Origin: Acidimicrobiaceae bacterium
GTDB taxonomy: Bacteria > Actinomycetota > Acidimicrobiia > Acidimicrobiales > RAAP-2
Direction: 5' to 3'
NCBI GenBank assembly: GCA_003132165.1
Contig: PKWW01000071.1
Coordinates: 1-64,000, forward strand
Length of the DNA: 64,000 nucleotides
This document shows positions 1 to 8,721 of the stretch, in pieces. Both the position numbers and the translations under genes were made by a program. The notes beneath the pieces are model-generated. The model was not told the DNA's origin. It saw only the letters and a program-made list of their open reading frames with translations, and searched no databases. Each line of letters starts with the position of its first letter. The first letter of the stretch is position 1.

Positions 1-15
1 TCACCTCAGGAGTAG

Positions 16-1545
16 AGGGGGGGCCACGGCATCAAATTCACCAACGGTGACCCGTTCAACGCTGCAGTCGTGGTCGCGAACTACACGGCAGCGGCAGCCG
101 ACCCCACCGTTGGTCTGGCCATCCAGCCGATCATCAAGAGCGTGGTCGCGGTTGACAACTACACGGTCACGTACAACATGGTGATTCCATTCTCGACCTA
201 TCCGTCGAACCTGGCTGAGCAGCAGACCGCGTACATGGCGCACCCAACTTCGATGGTTGCCGGCTACACGGGCAACCCCATTGGTACGGGTCCGTTCCAA
301 GTGAAGTCGTGGCAGGTCGGTGTCGAGTCCCAGTTGACCAAGAACAAGGGCTACTGGCGCAAGGACGCTCACGGTCGCCGTTTGCCGTACCTCAGCCAGA
401 TCAACTTCAAGACCATCGCGGACCCGACTGCGCGCAACCAAGCGCTGCAGACCGGAGCAGTGGACATCATCGTCCAGCAGGACGGTGCGAGCATTGCCGC
501 CCTGAAGAAGATCTCGGGCATCAACTACCGCACCGACGCGAGCGACCATCGCGACCCGTCGGTCAACTGCCTGATCCTGAACACCTCGGGAACACTGAAC
601 CAGTACTTCGCTTGGGCCGGCGAGTTCACGAGCTTCGGCATTGCCGGCGTGTATCCGTACCTGGCACAAGGAAAGGCCGCGCCGACTGCGGCCCAGTTGG
701 CTGCCTATAACACGGGTACCATCACGGGCGCGATCGACCCTTCGTCGATGCAGTGGAACCCGAAGCTCATTCCGGTGCTCAACGATGTGACGATTCGTCA
801 GGCGTGTGCCATGGCGATCAACCGTGCGACGTACTTCAAGGACATCGACGGTGGTGTGGGCTTCGAGGCGGACGGAATCTTCAAGAAGACGTCGCGCTAC
901 TACAAGAACCCCGGGTACCCGGCGTACAACCCGTCTTCGGCTAAAAAACTGGTGCAGGCCTACATGAAGAACAACAACGTCACGACGGTTGGCTTTGTGA
1001 TCGACATCATTGCGGGCAGCACGGCGGCGACGAAGCAGTTCTCCTTCTTCGAGCAGCAGTTGGCGGCCGTTGGCATCACGGTGACGCCACGCCCGTTGAC
1101 CCAGAGCACGCTCATCCAGAACGTGATCTACGGCGAGTACGACTGTGCTGGTTGGAATCAGTTCGGCGGCGCGGACCCGTCGGTCAACTACGTGTGGTTC
1201 CTCTCTCAGCCCGCGACACAGTTGGGCTTCACGGCGCTGCCGTCGGGGACGTACATCCCGGGTGCGGTGAACTTCGCCCACCTGGCGGACCCCGCCGTCG
1301 AAGGCGCGATGTTGAGTGCCCTGACGGCGGCTCCGGGATCGGCGAGCCTGAGGTCGAACTGGCAGGCGGTGAACAAGCAGTTCGCGAAGGACATCCCGTA
1401 CCTGTGGCTTGACACCACGGTGTCGGCGTGGGCCGCGCGAAAGAACGTCCAGAACTGGGCCTACGGAACTGCGGCTGACGGAACCACCCGTTGCCTCACC
1501 CCCGACGGCGGCGCGGCTCGTTGGGACCAAATCTGGAAGTCGTAG
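16..1545 (+). CDS. ABC transporter solute-binding protein, family 5 (5' truncated)
   Basis: This is the C-terminal 509 residues of an extracellular peptide- or nickel-type binding protein (SBP_bac_5), the part that captures substrate for an ABC importer. The visible protein begins with a GIKFTNGDPF segment, typical of the first lobe of the family. It continues through a conserved NPIGTGPF motif and the TIADPTARNQALQTGAVDI stretch, and ends in the usual Trp-rich C-terminus. The signal peptide and first part of lobe I lie left of the window. The frame is open only from base 16: a TAG at 13-15 and a run of seven G at 17-23 precede it and do not look like family sequence, so the first bases are probably a contig-end error. 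No transporter subunits are visible here. Substrate is unknown. Confidence 0.85.
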   Translation, partial: RGGHGIKFTNGDPFNAAVVVANYTAAAADPTVGLAIQPIIKSVVAVDNYTVTYNMVIPFSTYPSNLAEQQTAYMAHPTSMVAGYTGNPIGTGPFQVKSWQVGVESQLTKNKGYWRKDAHGRRLPYLSQINFKTIADPTARNQALQTGAVDIIVQQDGASIAALKKISGINYRTDASDHRDPSVNCLILNTSGTLNQYFAWAGEFTSFGIAGVYPYLAQGKAAPTAAQLAAYNTGTITGAIDPSSMQWNPKLIPVLNDVTIRQACAMAINRATYFKDIDGGVGFEADGIFKKTSRYYKNPGYPAYNPSSAKKLVQAYMKNNNVTTVGFVIDIIAGSTAATKQFSFFEQQLAAVGITVTPRPLTQSTLIQNVIYGEYDCAGWNQFGGADPSVNYVWFLSQPATQLGFTALPSGTYIPGAVNFAHLADPAVEGAMLSALTAAPGSASLRSNWQAVNKQFAKDIPYLWLDTTVSAWAARKNVQNWAYGTAADGTTRCLTPDGGAARWDQIWKS

Positions 1546-1564
1546 TTCGACTTTTGCAGTACTC

Positions 1565-1594
1565 AAAAGGGCGGCACTTCGGTGCCGCCCTTTT
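1565..1594. terminator. Bidirectional rho-independent terminator
   Basis: A perfect 13-bp stem (1565-1577 with 1582-1594) closes on a TTCG tetraloop. The arms carry AAAA and TTTT at their outer ends, so it can terminate both the solute-binding protein gene and the convergent MFS gene that ends at 1607. Confidence 0.9.
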
Positions 1595-1606
1595 GCATTG
1601 GCGCAC

Positions 1607-2764
1607 TTACGCCGTCAACTTGATGTGGCCGTTGACGTGGCGCCACCACCAGAGGGTCGTCGCCGCCAGCGCCGATGCGGTGATGGCAATAAGGGTGAAG
1701 GGCAGCGCCGAGTTGATGGTGAAGAGAAAGCCCGACACGCTGGCGGCGATCGCGAGCGCGGCGGTGTTGGACGTCGCGTAGAGACCCTGGCGTCGGCTGA
1801 GCTCGCGATCGACCGCACCCTGGCTCATTAGTGACGAGATCGAGGGCACCGACAGCGAAGCACCTACTGACTCGAGGGATCCGACGAAGAGCATGACGAC
1901 GTTGTTATGGATGTGTGGGTAGATCGAAAGGAAGATGGCCCCGTTGAGGAGCCCCGCGAGCGCAATGAAGCGTCGGTTCGAGTGGTCGGCCAACCAGCCG
2001 CCGACTCGACTGAGCAGCACCCAGGGGAGAGAGAACATGGTCCAGCTGAGACGAATCTGCAGCGTCGTGGCGTGGTGTGAGTGCATCAAGAGGCTCCAGC
2101 ACGCTTCGTAGACGCCTATGGTCAGCCCGCTCGCGCTGGCGGCGAACAGGGCGCCGGTCAACTGTGAATTCCATTGGAGTTTGGGCAGAGGACTGGGGTC
2201 GTACTCCTTGTCGCCGAGGTTTGTATTGAAGGCAACGACCGCGGCCGCGAGGCTCACCAGTCCGGTGACGAAGAAGGCGAAGCCCAATTCGTTCACCGAT
2301 GCGACCACACCCGCAACGGGACCGATTGCGATGCCGAAGAGCTGTGCCGCGAGGATCTGGGACACCGCCCGACCGCGCTGTTGCTCGGAGAAGAGCGAAG
2401 CGACCGCCGACATCGAAGCGACTTCAATGGCGCCCGCGGACGCCCCCTGGATGACGCGGGTCAGTGCGAACCACGGAGCCGCCGCTGGTAGCAGATAGGT
2501 CATCGAAGCGAGTCCGTACGCGACGAGGCTGAATATGAGAACCGGTCGCCGGCCGAACCGGTCGGCGAGGTGGCCGAGGAAGAACTGGGTGATGACGCCC
2601 GCCACGAAGAACGACGCCATGATGAGCCCGATGATGCTCGGCGTGCCGCCACGGTGCTCGAGGAACAGCGGAAGTAGGGGTAGGCCGAGCGTGGCGCCCA
2701 TCCACTGGAGTGCGACGATGATGGTGAGACGACGAAGTGTCTGCTTGGGAGTCGAACGTGGCAC
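1607..2764 (-). CDS. MFS transporter (drug-exporter type)
   Basis: A 385-residue membrane protein of the major facilitator superfamily with about 12 hydrophobic segments. The loop between helices 2 and 3 carries the motif-A signature GHLADRFGRR, and the N-terminal half resembles DHA1-type exporters with proton antiport. Substrate cannot be told from the sequence. Two GTG starts compete, at 2773 and 2764. I chose 2764 because a TAGCGT -10 box (2772-2777) then sits 7 nt before it, as for many genes here, whereas the 2773 start would lie inside that box. The gene ends 13 nt from the terminator at 1565-1594. It follows the CadD-like gene by 41 nt on the same strand. Confidence 0.85.
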   Translation of the reverse strand: MPRSTPKQTLRRLTIIVALQWMGATLGLPLLPLFLEHRGGTPSIIGLIMASFFVAGVITQFFLGHLADRFGRRPVLIFSLVAYGLASMTYLLPAAAPWFALTRVIQGASAGAIEVASMSAVASLFSEQQRGRAVSQILAAQLFGIAIGPVAGVVASVNELGFAFFVTGLVSLAAAVVAFNTNLGDKEYDPSPLPKLQWNSQLTGALFAASASGLTIGVYEACWSLLMHSHHATTLQIRLSWTMFSLPWVLLSRVGGWLADHSNRRFIALAGLLNGAIFLSIYPHIHNNVVMLFVGSLESVGASLSVPSISSLMSQGAVDRELSRRQGLYATSNTAALAIAASVSGFLFTINSALPFTLIAITASALAATTLWWWRHVNGHIKLTA

Positions 2765-2771
2765 GGAGGCC

Positions 2772-2777
2772 ACGCTA
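2772..2777 (-). promoter_or_regulatory. -10 box, leaderless type, MFS gene
   Basis: TAGCGT read on the minus strand, 7 nt before the GTG at 2764. There is no Shine-Dalgarno sequence. Confidence 0.5.
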
Positions 2778-2805
2778 GCGGTTGGCTCTTACAAGAGTGG
2801 GCCGG

Positions 2806-3375
2806 CTACGTGAAGGTTCCGCACTCGACAAGAATCAATATTCCGAGCGCAAAGTAGATCCACGGGATGAAGGCGGGACCGAACCGAGTGCCCCACGCGA
2901 CGGCTCGCGGGTGACTGGCGAGTCCCTGAGCGCAAAGGATGAAGACTGCCTCCCACAGCGCGAAGACCACGATGATGAGGATTTCGTGCATCGAGCCGTT
3001 GGCGCGCAGCAATGGTATCCACACCGCGAGGTTGTCGCCGCCGAGTGCGAGGCACAGCGTAAATGTCGTGAGGGCCCCGCGCCGGTACTGCTCTCTTGTC
3101 GGTTGATCGCGGTGTCGCCACGCGTGCACCGCCAAGGCCCACGGCGCCAGACAGAGCACCCCTATCCAACGAGTCGGTATCACGATCAGCACCGAACCGA
3201 CGCCCGCGGCGAGCCCGACGAGGGCGAGCACCGCGAGAGCGTGTGCCGAACCAACGCGCTTGTAGCGGTCGCGCGGCGTGAGCGAGAGCTGCGTCGCGAA
3301 CGCGAAGAAATTGTCGAACATCGTGCCGACGAACGCGAGCGTGCCGACGACGACGACAGCCGGAATCGAATGCAC
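2806..3375 (-). CDS. CadD-like cadmium-resistance family transporter
   Basis: A 189-residue protein with about five or six membrane segments that matches the Cad family (LysE superfamily), whose studied members export cadmium or other cations or amines. The diagnostic parts are the N-terminal GTMFDNFF segment and the second-half GGDNLAVWIPLLR segment, corresponding to the two Asp-containing half-repeat motifs of the family. Length is normal (about 190-210 aa). The GTG start at 3375 is preceded by a TAAGGT -10 box with a 6-nt gap. It is divergent from the dehydratase gene, with 61 bp between starts, and upstream of the MFS gene, so the two exporters may be partly co-transcribed. Metal specificity is inferred only from family membership. 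Confidence 0.75.
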   Translation of the reverse strand: MHSIPAVVVVGTLAFVGTMFDNFFAFATQLSLTPRDRYKRVGSAHALAVLALVGLAAGVGSVLIVIPTRWIGVLCLAPWALAVHAWRHRDQPTREQYRRGALTTFTLCLALGGDNLAVWIPLLRANGSMHEILIIVVFALWEAVFILCAQGLASHPRAVAWGTRFGPAFIPWIYFALGILILVECGTFT

Positions 3376-3381
3376 GAGCAG

Positions 3382-3387
3382 ACCTTA
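3382..3387 (-). promoter_or_regulatory. -10 box, leaderless type, CadD-like gene
   Basis: TAAGGT on the minus strand, exactly 6 nt before the GTG at 3375. Confidence 0.5.
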
Positions 3388-3436
3388 CTTGCTAGTACGA
3401 GAATGACAAAAAGTGTGCCGAGTAGGATGGCATTCG

Positions 3437-4411
3437 ATGATTCGCCACGTCGCACTCCCCACCTCTGAGCAGTTGGAAGCCGCCCGTCGAGTCGTTGCCG
3501 ACCATCTCGTGGCGACACCCACCGTCACACTCTCGCTGCGTGGCCGGCCCGTTCTCGCCAAGCTCGAGAGCCTTCAGATAACCGGTGCCTTCAAAGTGCG
3601 TGGAGCATTGGCCGCTATCGACGCCGCGCACCGCGAGGATCCACGGGGCGCGGTCATCACGTCATCGGCCGGGAACCACGGGCTCGGTATCGCTCACGCC
3701 GCGATGGTGCTCGACGTGCCCGCCACGGTGGTGGTGCCCGCGAATGCGTCGCACGCCAAGGTTAAGAAACTTCGCGGCTACGACATCGAGCTGATTCAGT
3801 TCGGTTCGTCCTACGACGACGCCCAGAGCCGCGCCCTCGAACTCGCCCAAAACCGGTCCATCCGTTACATATCGCCGTTCAACGACACGAACGTGATTGC
3901 GGGCCAGTCGACCATTTTCGACGAGATGTTGCTGCAGACGCCCGAACTCGAGCACATCATCGTCCCGGTTGGCGGCGGCGGCCTCATCTCGGGAGTGCTG
4001 TTGTCGCGCGAATACCACGGGCGCGCCGATGTGAGGGTCACCGGCGTGCAGCCCATGGAGAGTTCAGCGATGTACCACGTGCTGCGCGGCGCCAACATGG
4101 CAGAGATAGTGCACCACCCGACCATCGCCGACGGTCTCGCTGGGGGAGGAGACGACGGCGCGGTCACCAATGAGTTGATCGCCCGCTACGGGGTCCCTCT
4201 CGTTCGAGTCGAGGAGGTTGACATCCGCCGGGCCGTGCGCGAGGCCTCCGAGACGAATGGACTCGTATTCGAAGGCTCCGCGGCGACTGCGTACGCCGCC
4301 ATCACCACCGACCTGGTGGACGACACGACGTCACGAATTGGTTTCATCGCCAGCGGGCGAAATATCTCGCATGAATTATTCCTGGCTCTGCTGCAAGAAC
4401 CCTTGGCGTAG
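3437..4411 (+). CDS. PLP-dependent threonine/serine dehydratase
   Basis: A fold-type II PLP enzyme of 324 residues that deaminates threonine (to 2-oxobutanoate) or serine (to pyruvate). The PLP lysine is Lys53 in the TGAFKVRGA motif. The SSAGNHGLG loop binds substrate and the GGGGLISG loop binds the cofactor phosphate. There is no C-terminal ACT-like regulatory domain, so it is the short type (catabolic, or an unregulated biosynthetic form), which is why I give no ilvA symbol despite the branched-chain genes elsewhere in the window. The GTG at 3413 would add eight non-conserved residues. ATG 3437 has AGGA 9 nt upstream, although that AGGA also lies inside a TAGGAT box 8 nt from the start, so the transcript could be leaderless. 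Confidence 0.85.
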   Translation: MIRHVALPTSEQLEAARRVVADHLVATPTVTLSLRGRPVLAKLESLQITGAFKVRGALAAIDAAHREDPRGAVITSSAGNHGLGIAHAAMVLDVPATVVVPANASHAKVKKLRGYDIELIQFGSSYDDAQSRALELAQNRSIRYISPFNDTNVIAGQSTIFDEMLLQTPELEHIIVPVGGGGLISGVLLSREYHGRADVRVTGVQPMESSAMYHVLRGANMAEIVHHPTIADGLAGGGDDGAVTNELIARYGVPLVRVEEVDIRRAVREASETNGLVFEGSAATAYAAITTDLVDDTTSRIGFIASGRNISHELFLALLQEPLA

Positions 4412-4440
4412 GGCCGGAGTCTGCGCGCAGGGCCGGACAC

Positions 4441-4446
4441 TAGGGT
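4441..4446 (+). promoter_or_regulatory. -10 box, leaderless type, secreted protein gene
   Basis: TAGGGT, 6 nt before the ATG at 4453. No good -35 is visible. Confidence 0.5.
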
Positions 4447-4452
4447 TGTTCC

Positions 4453-5259
4453 ATGGCAGTATCCAAACGAACCCCGGCCGTATTATTGGCCGCCGTAGCT
4501 TCGGCGCTCACGATTACCGGCGTCGTGCTCGCGGCAACCGATTCGAACCCCTCGGGCGTCACGAGGGACCCGTTGGCCTTGCACGGCTATCCGCCCCGCT
4601 CCGCCGACCTCGCCGTTACCGTATCGACCGGCCAGTCCTACAGTGTGCAGGCGAACGTCAACATCAACTTCAACACCAACGACATCGAGGCGACGCTCCA
4701 GGTCCCGCTCGTCTTCTCGGGGGTCTCGATCGACGCGCGTTTCTTGCACCATCACCTCTATGCGACGTCGACCAATCTCTCGTCGGTCATAGGTTCGAAA
4801 TGGCTCAGTACCAAGGAGACGCTGCCGTCACTCTACGGACTCTCGCTCGAGATGACCAAGCCCGACATCTCGTTGATCACCGGTTTTAGTCACAAGACCG
4901 TGACCAAGAGCGGCTACTTCACGACCTACGATTTCTCGCGTGACAACGTCGCGGTGACATCACTCGGCGCGAAGAGCGCCAAGCTTCCCGGCGTGGGCTC
5001 GGTCAACTGGAGTATCACGACCGGTGCCGAGGGCGAAGTGACACAGAGTACGCTCACGATCTCGAAGAAGTCGTCGGAGGCGATCCTGAGTGTCACCGTG
5101 CTCTCGTACAACAAGCCCGCCCGCATCACCGCCCCGCCCGCGAATGAAGTCAAGCCCGAGGACGCGAAGTTCCTCATGGGTATCCTCGCCAAGACGCCCA
5201 TCGCCTCTCTGCTCGTTCCGCAGAATCTGACGTCGCTGGGCTCGACCCAGCTCAGCTAG
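4453..5259 (+). CDS. Secreted or membrane-anchored protein, unknown function
   Basis: I do not recognise this 268-residue protein. It begins with a positively charged N-terminus and a hydrophobic stretch (about residues 8-27) that looks like a signal peptide or single anchor. There is no lipobox Cys. The rest alternates Ser/Thr-rich beta-strand-like segments with repeated Leu/Val and no catalytic motif. The general pattern recalls the LppX/LprG lipid-carrier fold of actinobacteria, but this is a weak impression, not a match. Its stop codon overlaps the start of the next gene (TAGTG at 5257-5261), so the two products are probably made together. A fold prediction would settle the family. Confidence 0.6.
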   Translation: MAVSKRTPAVLLAAVASALTITGVVLAATDSNPSGVTRDPLALHGYPPRSADLAVTVSTGQSYSVQANVNINFNTNDIEATLQVPLVFSGVSIDARFLHHHLYATSTNLSSVIGSKWLSTKETLPSLYGLSLEMTKPDISLITGFSHKTVTKSGYFTTYDFSRDNVAVTSLGAKSAKLPGVGSVNWSITTGAEGEVTQSTLTISKKSSEAILSVTVLSYNKPARITAPPANEVKPEDAKFLMGILAKTPIASLLVPQNLTSLGSTQLS

Positions 5260-5903
5260 TGGACGATACGACGACACGACCTGAGCCGCGTTGGCCCGCG
5301 TCCGTGGCGCTGCTCGCCTGTGTCGGTCTCTACATCGTGCTGCCGAACCGGTTGGTCGTCGGGCCACGGTGGCTGCTGCCGGTACTTATCGCACTGCCGC
5401 TCATTCCGCTGTCGGCGAGGCGACACCGCCATCCCAATGAGGCACCGTGGGTACGCCGGTTGACGTTGTTCCTCGTTGGTGTGATCACGGTCGCCAACGT
5501 GACCTCGATGGCGCTTCTCGTGCACCACTTGCTGGTGGCGAACGTGTCCCAGGGGCGCAATCTCATCTACTCAGCCGTCTCGGTGTGGCTGACGAACGTG
5601 ATCGTCTACGGGCTGTGGTTCTGGGAGTTAGACCGAGGGGGTCCGCACCTGCGCGCGGGTGGGACGACGAACTTTCCGGACTTCCAGTTCCCTCAGATGG
5701 AGAACCCCCGGTTGGCTCCGCCCGACTGGCGGCCGCGCTTCATTGACTATCTCTATACGAGTCTCGCCAACGGTACGAGCTTCGCGCCCGCGGACGCCAT
5801 GCCGCTCAGCGCCAAGGCCAAGACCCTCTTCGCCACCGAGTCAATTGTGTCGCTCGTGACTATCGCCGTCGTCGCCGCGAGGGCCGTCAATATTCTGAAT
5901 TAG
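5259..5903 (+). CDS. Integral membrane protein, unknown function
   Basis: A 214-residue membrane protein with four or five hydrophobic segments, at about residues 13-30, 36-50, 66-88, 100-120 and 190-212. A conserved-looking FWELDRGGP segment follows the fourth helix, and a second (FIDYLYTSLANGTSFAP...) precedes the last helix. I recall proteins of this type as widespread uncharacterised membrane proteins in actinobacteria and cannot assign a function. The GTG start overlaps the upstream stop by one base, implying translational coupling with the secreted protein. Its TAG stop overlaps the stop of the convergent oxidase gene by four bases (TTAG at 5900-5903). Confidence 0.65.
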   Translation: MDDTTTRPEPRWPASVALLACVGLYIVLPNRLVVGPRWLLPVLIALPLIPLSARRHRHPNEAPWVRRLTLFLVGVITVANVTSMALLVHHLLVANVSQGRNLIYSAVSVWLTNVIVYGLWFWELDRGGPHLRAGGTTNFPDFQFPQMENPRLAPPDWRPRFIDYLYTSLANGTSFAPADAMPLSAKAKTLFATESIVSLVTIAVVAARAVNILN

Positions 5904-7300
5904 GGCGGGAACTGGTTGAAGAGCCGGTCGAGCCAGCCGCTGGCCCGGCTCTGCTTGCCCCGGATCTTCTCGGTGTGATCGGCCCAGGTCGCAAGGCCGA
6001 GTCCGACGTTGATGCCGAGCCAGCGAAGGGGCTCGGGCTCCCATTTCTTTGATCGGTGCCGGACGAAGGTGAGCCGCGTGTGGTCGGTGTCACTGTCGGG
6101 AGCGGTGATGATGTCGGCGAGGGCCGTGGCGCACACCCGGCTGAGCACGACGCCGTCGCCGGTATAGCCGCCGGCGCTCGCAAGGCCGGTGACGTGGTCG
6201 ACGAGTACCGATGGCACGAGATCGCGCGGCATCGCGAGGGGGCCGCCCCACTGGTGTGTTATCGGTCCCTTGTAAGTGGGGAAGAGTTCACGAAGTGTGG
6301 CCGCCAGTGCGCGAAAGACACTCGCATCCTTGTCGAAGCGCTCCTCGACCGTGGAGCCGAAGTGGTAGGGCGAACCGCGCCCACCGAAGGCGATCCGGTC
6401 GTCTTTGGTTCGTTGCCCGTAGATGATGAGGTGCCGGTCATCGGCGAAGGTCTCGTACCCTCCGAAGCCGACCTCGTCCCAGAATGACGCGGTCTGAGGT
6501 TGGGTCGCGATCATCAGCGAGTAGATCGGTGCAACCGTCCTGCGCTCGCCCGGTAGGGTCGGCGTGAAGCCCTCGGTGGCGCGAACGACGTAAGTGGCTC
6601 GCACCGTGGCGCCGATCGTGACGACCCGCGGTCGCGAGCTTCCGTCACCTCCGAAAATCCGGGTGACCGCGGTGTTCTCGAAGATTCGCACGCCCAGCGC
6701 CTCATCGACGTCAGCGAGTCCACGCACCAGGCGGGCGGGGTTGATTCGAGCGCAGTGGGGCGAGAACGTGGCGCCGCGCGCGGCGCGCACGTAGCCGAAG
6801 GCCGAGAGTTCGCCGACGTCGAGCCACCGGAGGTCGTCGATCGTTAGCCCCAGTTCGCGGGCGGCGCGCACGCTGTCTCGAAGTCGGCTCTCCTGGACGG
6901 CGCTTCGTGCGAAGGTCAGGCTGCCACCTTGGACGAAGTGGGCGTCGATGTGGTCCTCGCGCGCCGCGTCACCCAGTTGGCGTACGGCGCCCTCGAGCAC
7001 GTGTCGTTGGTGGTTGAAGGCATCTTGTCCGAAGTGGCCCGCCACCACGTCGTCGCTTAACGGGAAGAGGGCAGAGGCCCAGCCGCCGTTCCTCCCCGAT
7101 GCGCCGAAACCGCAGACCGATTTCTCCAGTACCGCGATTCGAAGAGAAGGGTCGCGACGCTTCAACTCGCGTGCCGTCCACAGACCGGTGAAACCGCCGC
7201 CGACGATGGCGACGTCGACGTCGAGGTCAGCGCGCAGTGAATCGCGCGCGGCGACTGGTCGATCGAGAGTTGCCCACCACAATGACTGCGGCGGTTGCAC
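5900..7300 (-). CDS. FAD-dependent amine oxidoreductase (gamma-glutamylputrescine oxidase-like)
   Basis: A 466-residue DAO-family flavoenzyme. The ADP-binding Rossmann motif is GGGFTGLWTA near residue 34, followed by the GASGRNGGW motif typical of the PuuB/OrdL group, which oxidises amines bearing an acyl or amino tail to aldehyde, ammonia and peroxide. The C-terminus has the second FAD contact, SAGGYTGDGV. It is the last gene of a three-gene operon (Lrp, aminotransferase, oxidase). Its GTG start overlaps the aminotransferase stop by one base. With the adjacent aminobutyraldehyde dehydrogenase this suggests polyamine breakdown. No glutamylputrescine synthetase gene is present in the window, so the substrate could be the free amine or another amino acid. 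Confidence 0.75.
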   Translation of the reverse strand: MQPPQSLWWATLDRPVAARDSLRADLDVDVAIVGGGFTGLWTARELKRRDPSLRIAVLEKSVCGFGASGRNGGWASALFPLSDDVVAGHFGQDAFNHQRHVLEGAVRQLGDAAREDHIDAHFVQGGSLTFARSAVQESRLRDSVRAARELGLTIDDLRWLDVGELSAFGYVRAARGATFSPHCARINPARLVRGLADVDEALGVRIFENTAVTRIFGGDGSSRPRVVTIGATVRATYVVRATEGFTPTLPGERRTVAPIYSLMIATQPQTASFWDEVGFGGYETFADDRHLIIYGQRTKDDRIAFGGRGSPYHFGSTVEERFDKDASVFRALAATLRELFPTYKGPITHQWGGPLAMPRDLVPSVLVDHVTGLASAGGYTGDGVVLSRVCATALADIITAPDSDTDHTRLTFVRHRSKKWEPEPLRWLGINVGLGLATWADHTEKIRGKQSRASGWLDRLFNQFPP

Positions 7301-8721
7301 TAGATGTGCAGCTTGGCGGCTCCGGTGAAGACCTCTCGCAGGATGCCGACCATCAGGTCGATGTCCTCGCGCGTGGAGATCAGAGGGGGAGCCAACTGGA
7401 CAACGGGGTCGCCTCGGTCATCCGAACGGCAGATGAGACCTCGACGGAAGATCTCGGGTGAGACGTAGCCTCGCAAGAGACGCTCGGCATCTTGGCCAGC
7501 CCACGTCTCCTTGGTGAGCTGGTCCTTCACGAGTTCGACGCCCCAGAAGTAGCCGGTACCACGCACGTCGCCGACGATCGGAATGTCCTTCAGCGAGAGC
7601 AGACTCTGGTGGAAGTACTCCTCGTTGGCGAGCACGTTGTCGAGCACATTCTCGTCCTCGATGATCTTGATGCTCGCCAGAGCGACGGCGCAGGCGACCG
7701 GATGGCCCGACCACGTGAAGCCGTGCATGAAGGAGTTGTCCTCGTGGAGGAAGGGCTCAGCAATGCGATCCGAGACGATCATGGCGCCGAGGGGTGCGTA
7801 ACCCGCAGTGATGCCCTTCGCGCAGCAGATGATGTCGGGCACGTAATCGTACTTCTCGCCACCGAACCAGGTGCCGAGCCGACCGAAGGCACAGATGACC
7901 TCGTCCGAGACAAGCAACACTCCGTAGCGGTCACAGATGGCGCGCACTTCCTGCCAGTAGCCCCGCGGCGGCGTGAAGCAACCACCGGCGTTCTGCACGG
8001 GCTCGAGGAAGACGGCGGCAACCGTCTCGGGCCCCTCACGAAGAATCGCCTCTTCGATCTGACGGGCCGACCAGAGACCGAAGGCCTCGAAGTCGTCGAC
8101 GTGATGCTCAGTCCGATAGAAGTTGACGGCCGGAACCTTGACGGCGCCGGGCACGAGGGGTTCGAACGGCTTGCGGTACGCCTCAAGCGAGGTAATCGTC
8201 AGGGCGCCGAGCGTCGTACCGTGATAGGCGATGTCGCGACTGATGACTTTGTAGCGGTCGGTGTCGCCACGCATCTTGTGGTACTGACGAGCCAACTTCC
8301 AAGCGCTCTCATTCGCCTCGGCTCCACCGGTGGTGAAGAAGACGCGATTGAGATCGCCGGGCGCGAGGCTCGCGATCTTTTCAGCCAGTTCAATGGCCTT
8401 GGGGTGCGCGTAGGTCCACAGCGGGAAGAACGCCATCGTGTTCATCTGCTCCGCAGCTGCGGCGCCGATCTCGGTGCGCCCGTGTCCGAGCATGTTGGTG
8501 AAGAGACCCGACAAGCCGTCGAAGTACTCCTTGCCGTTCGCGTCGTAGACGCGAGTTCCCTCGCCGCGCACCATGATCGGAATCTCATTGTGTTCGTCGT
8601 AAGCGCCCATGCGCGACATCTGCAGCCATAGGTGTCGGCGTGCGCGCTCGGAATAGTCATGACTGGCTGATCGCTCATCACTGACGGTGATGCCGTCTGT
8701 ATAGATTTCGTGAAGCGTCAT
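7300..8721 (-). CDS. Class III omega-aminotransferase (putrescine/GABA type)
   Basis: A 473-residue fold-type I PLP enzyme that transfers a terminal amino group (putrescine, GABA, beta-alanine or similar) to a keto acid, usually pyruvate or 2-oxoglutarate. It shows the class III features: the YFDGLSGL N-terminal motif, the FTTGGAEANESA phosphate-binding loop, the VSDEVICAFGRLG segment with the PLP-ring Asp, and the Schiff-base Lys in CCAKGITAGYAPLG. The start was set at the ATG ending at 8721 because it overlaps the TGA of the regulator as ATGA and has a GGGGGA stretch just upstream. An in-frame ATG at 8733 is the alternative. The neighbouring alanine dehydrogenase makes pyruvate/alanine a plausible acceptor pair. 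Confidence 0.8.
   Translation of the reverse strand: MTLHEIYTDGITVSDERSASHDYSERARRHLWLQMSRMGAYDEHNEIPIMVRGEGTRVYDANGKEYFDGLSGLFTNMLGHGRTEIGAAAAEQMNTMAFFPLWTYAHPKAIELAEKIASLAPGDLNRVFFTTGGAEANESAWKLARQYHKMRGDTDRYKVISRDIAYHGTTLGALTITSLEAYRKPFEPLVPGAVKVPAVNFYRTEHHVDDFEAFGLWSARQIEEAILREGPETVAAVFLEPVQNAGGCFTPPRGYWQEVRAICDRYGVLLVSDEVICAFGRLGTWFGGEKYDYVPDIICCAKGITAGYAPLGAMIVSDRIAEPFLHEDNSFMHGFTWSGHPVACAVALASIKIIEDENVLDNVLANEEYFHQSLLSLKDIPIVGDVRGTGYFWGVELVKDQLTKETWAGQDAERLLRGYVSPEIFRRGLICRSDDRGDPVVQLAPPLISTREDIDLMVGILREVFTGAAKLHI

Noticed and set aside
1..1566. Long minus-strand open frame opposite the solute-binding protein gene
   Set aside because: Arg/Val-rich composition typical of the antisense of GC-rich codons, and no family resemblance. 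The plus-strand protein is clearly real.
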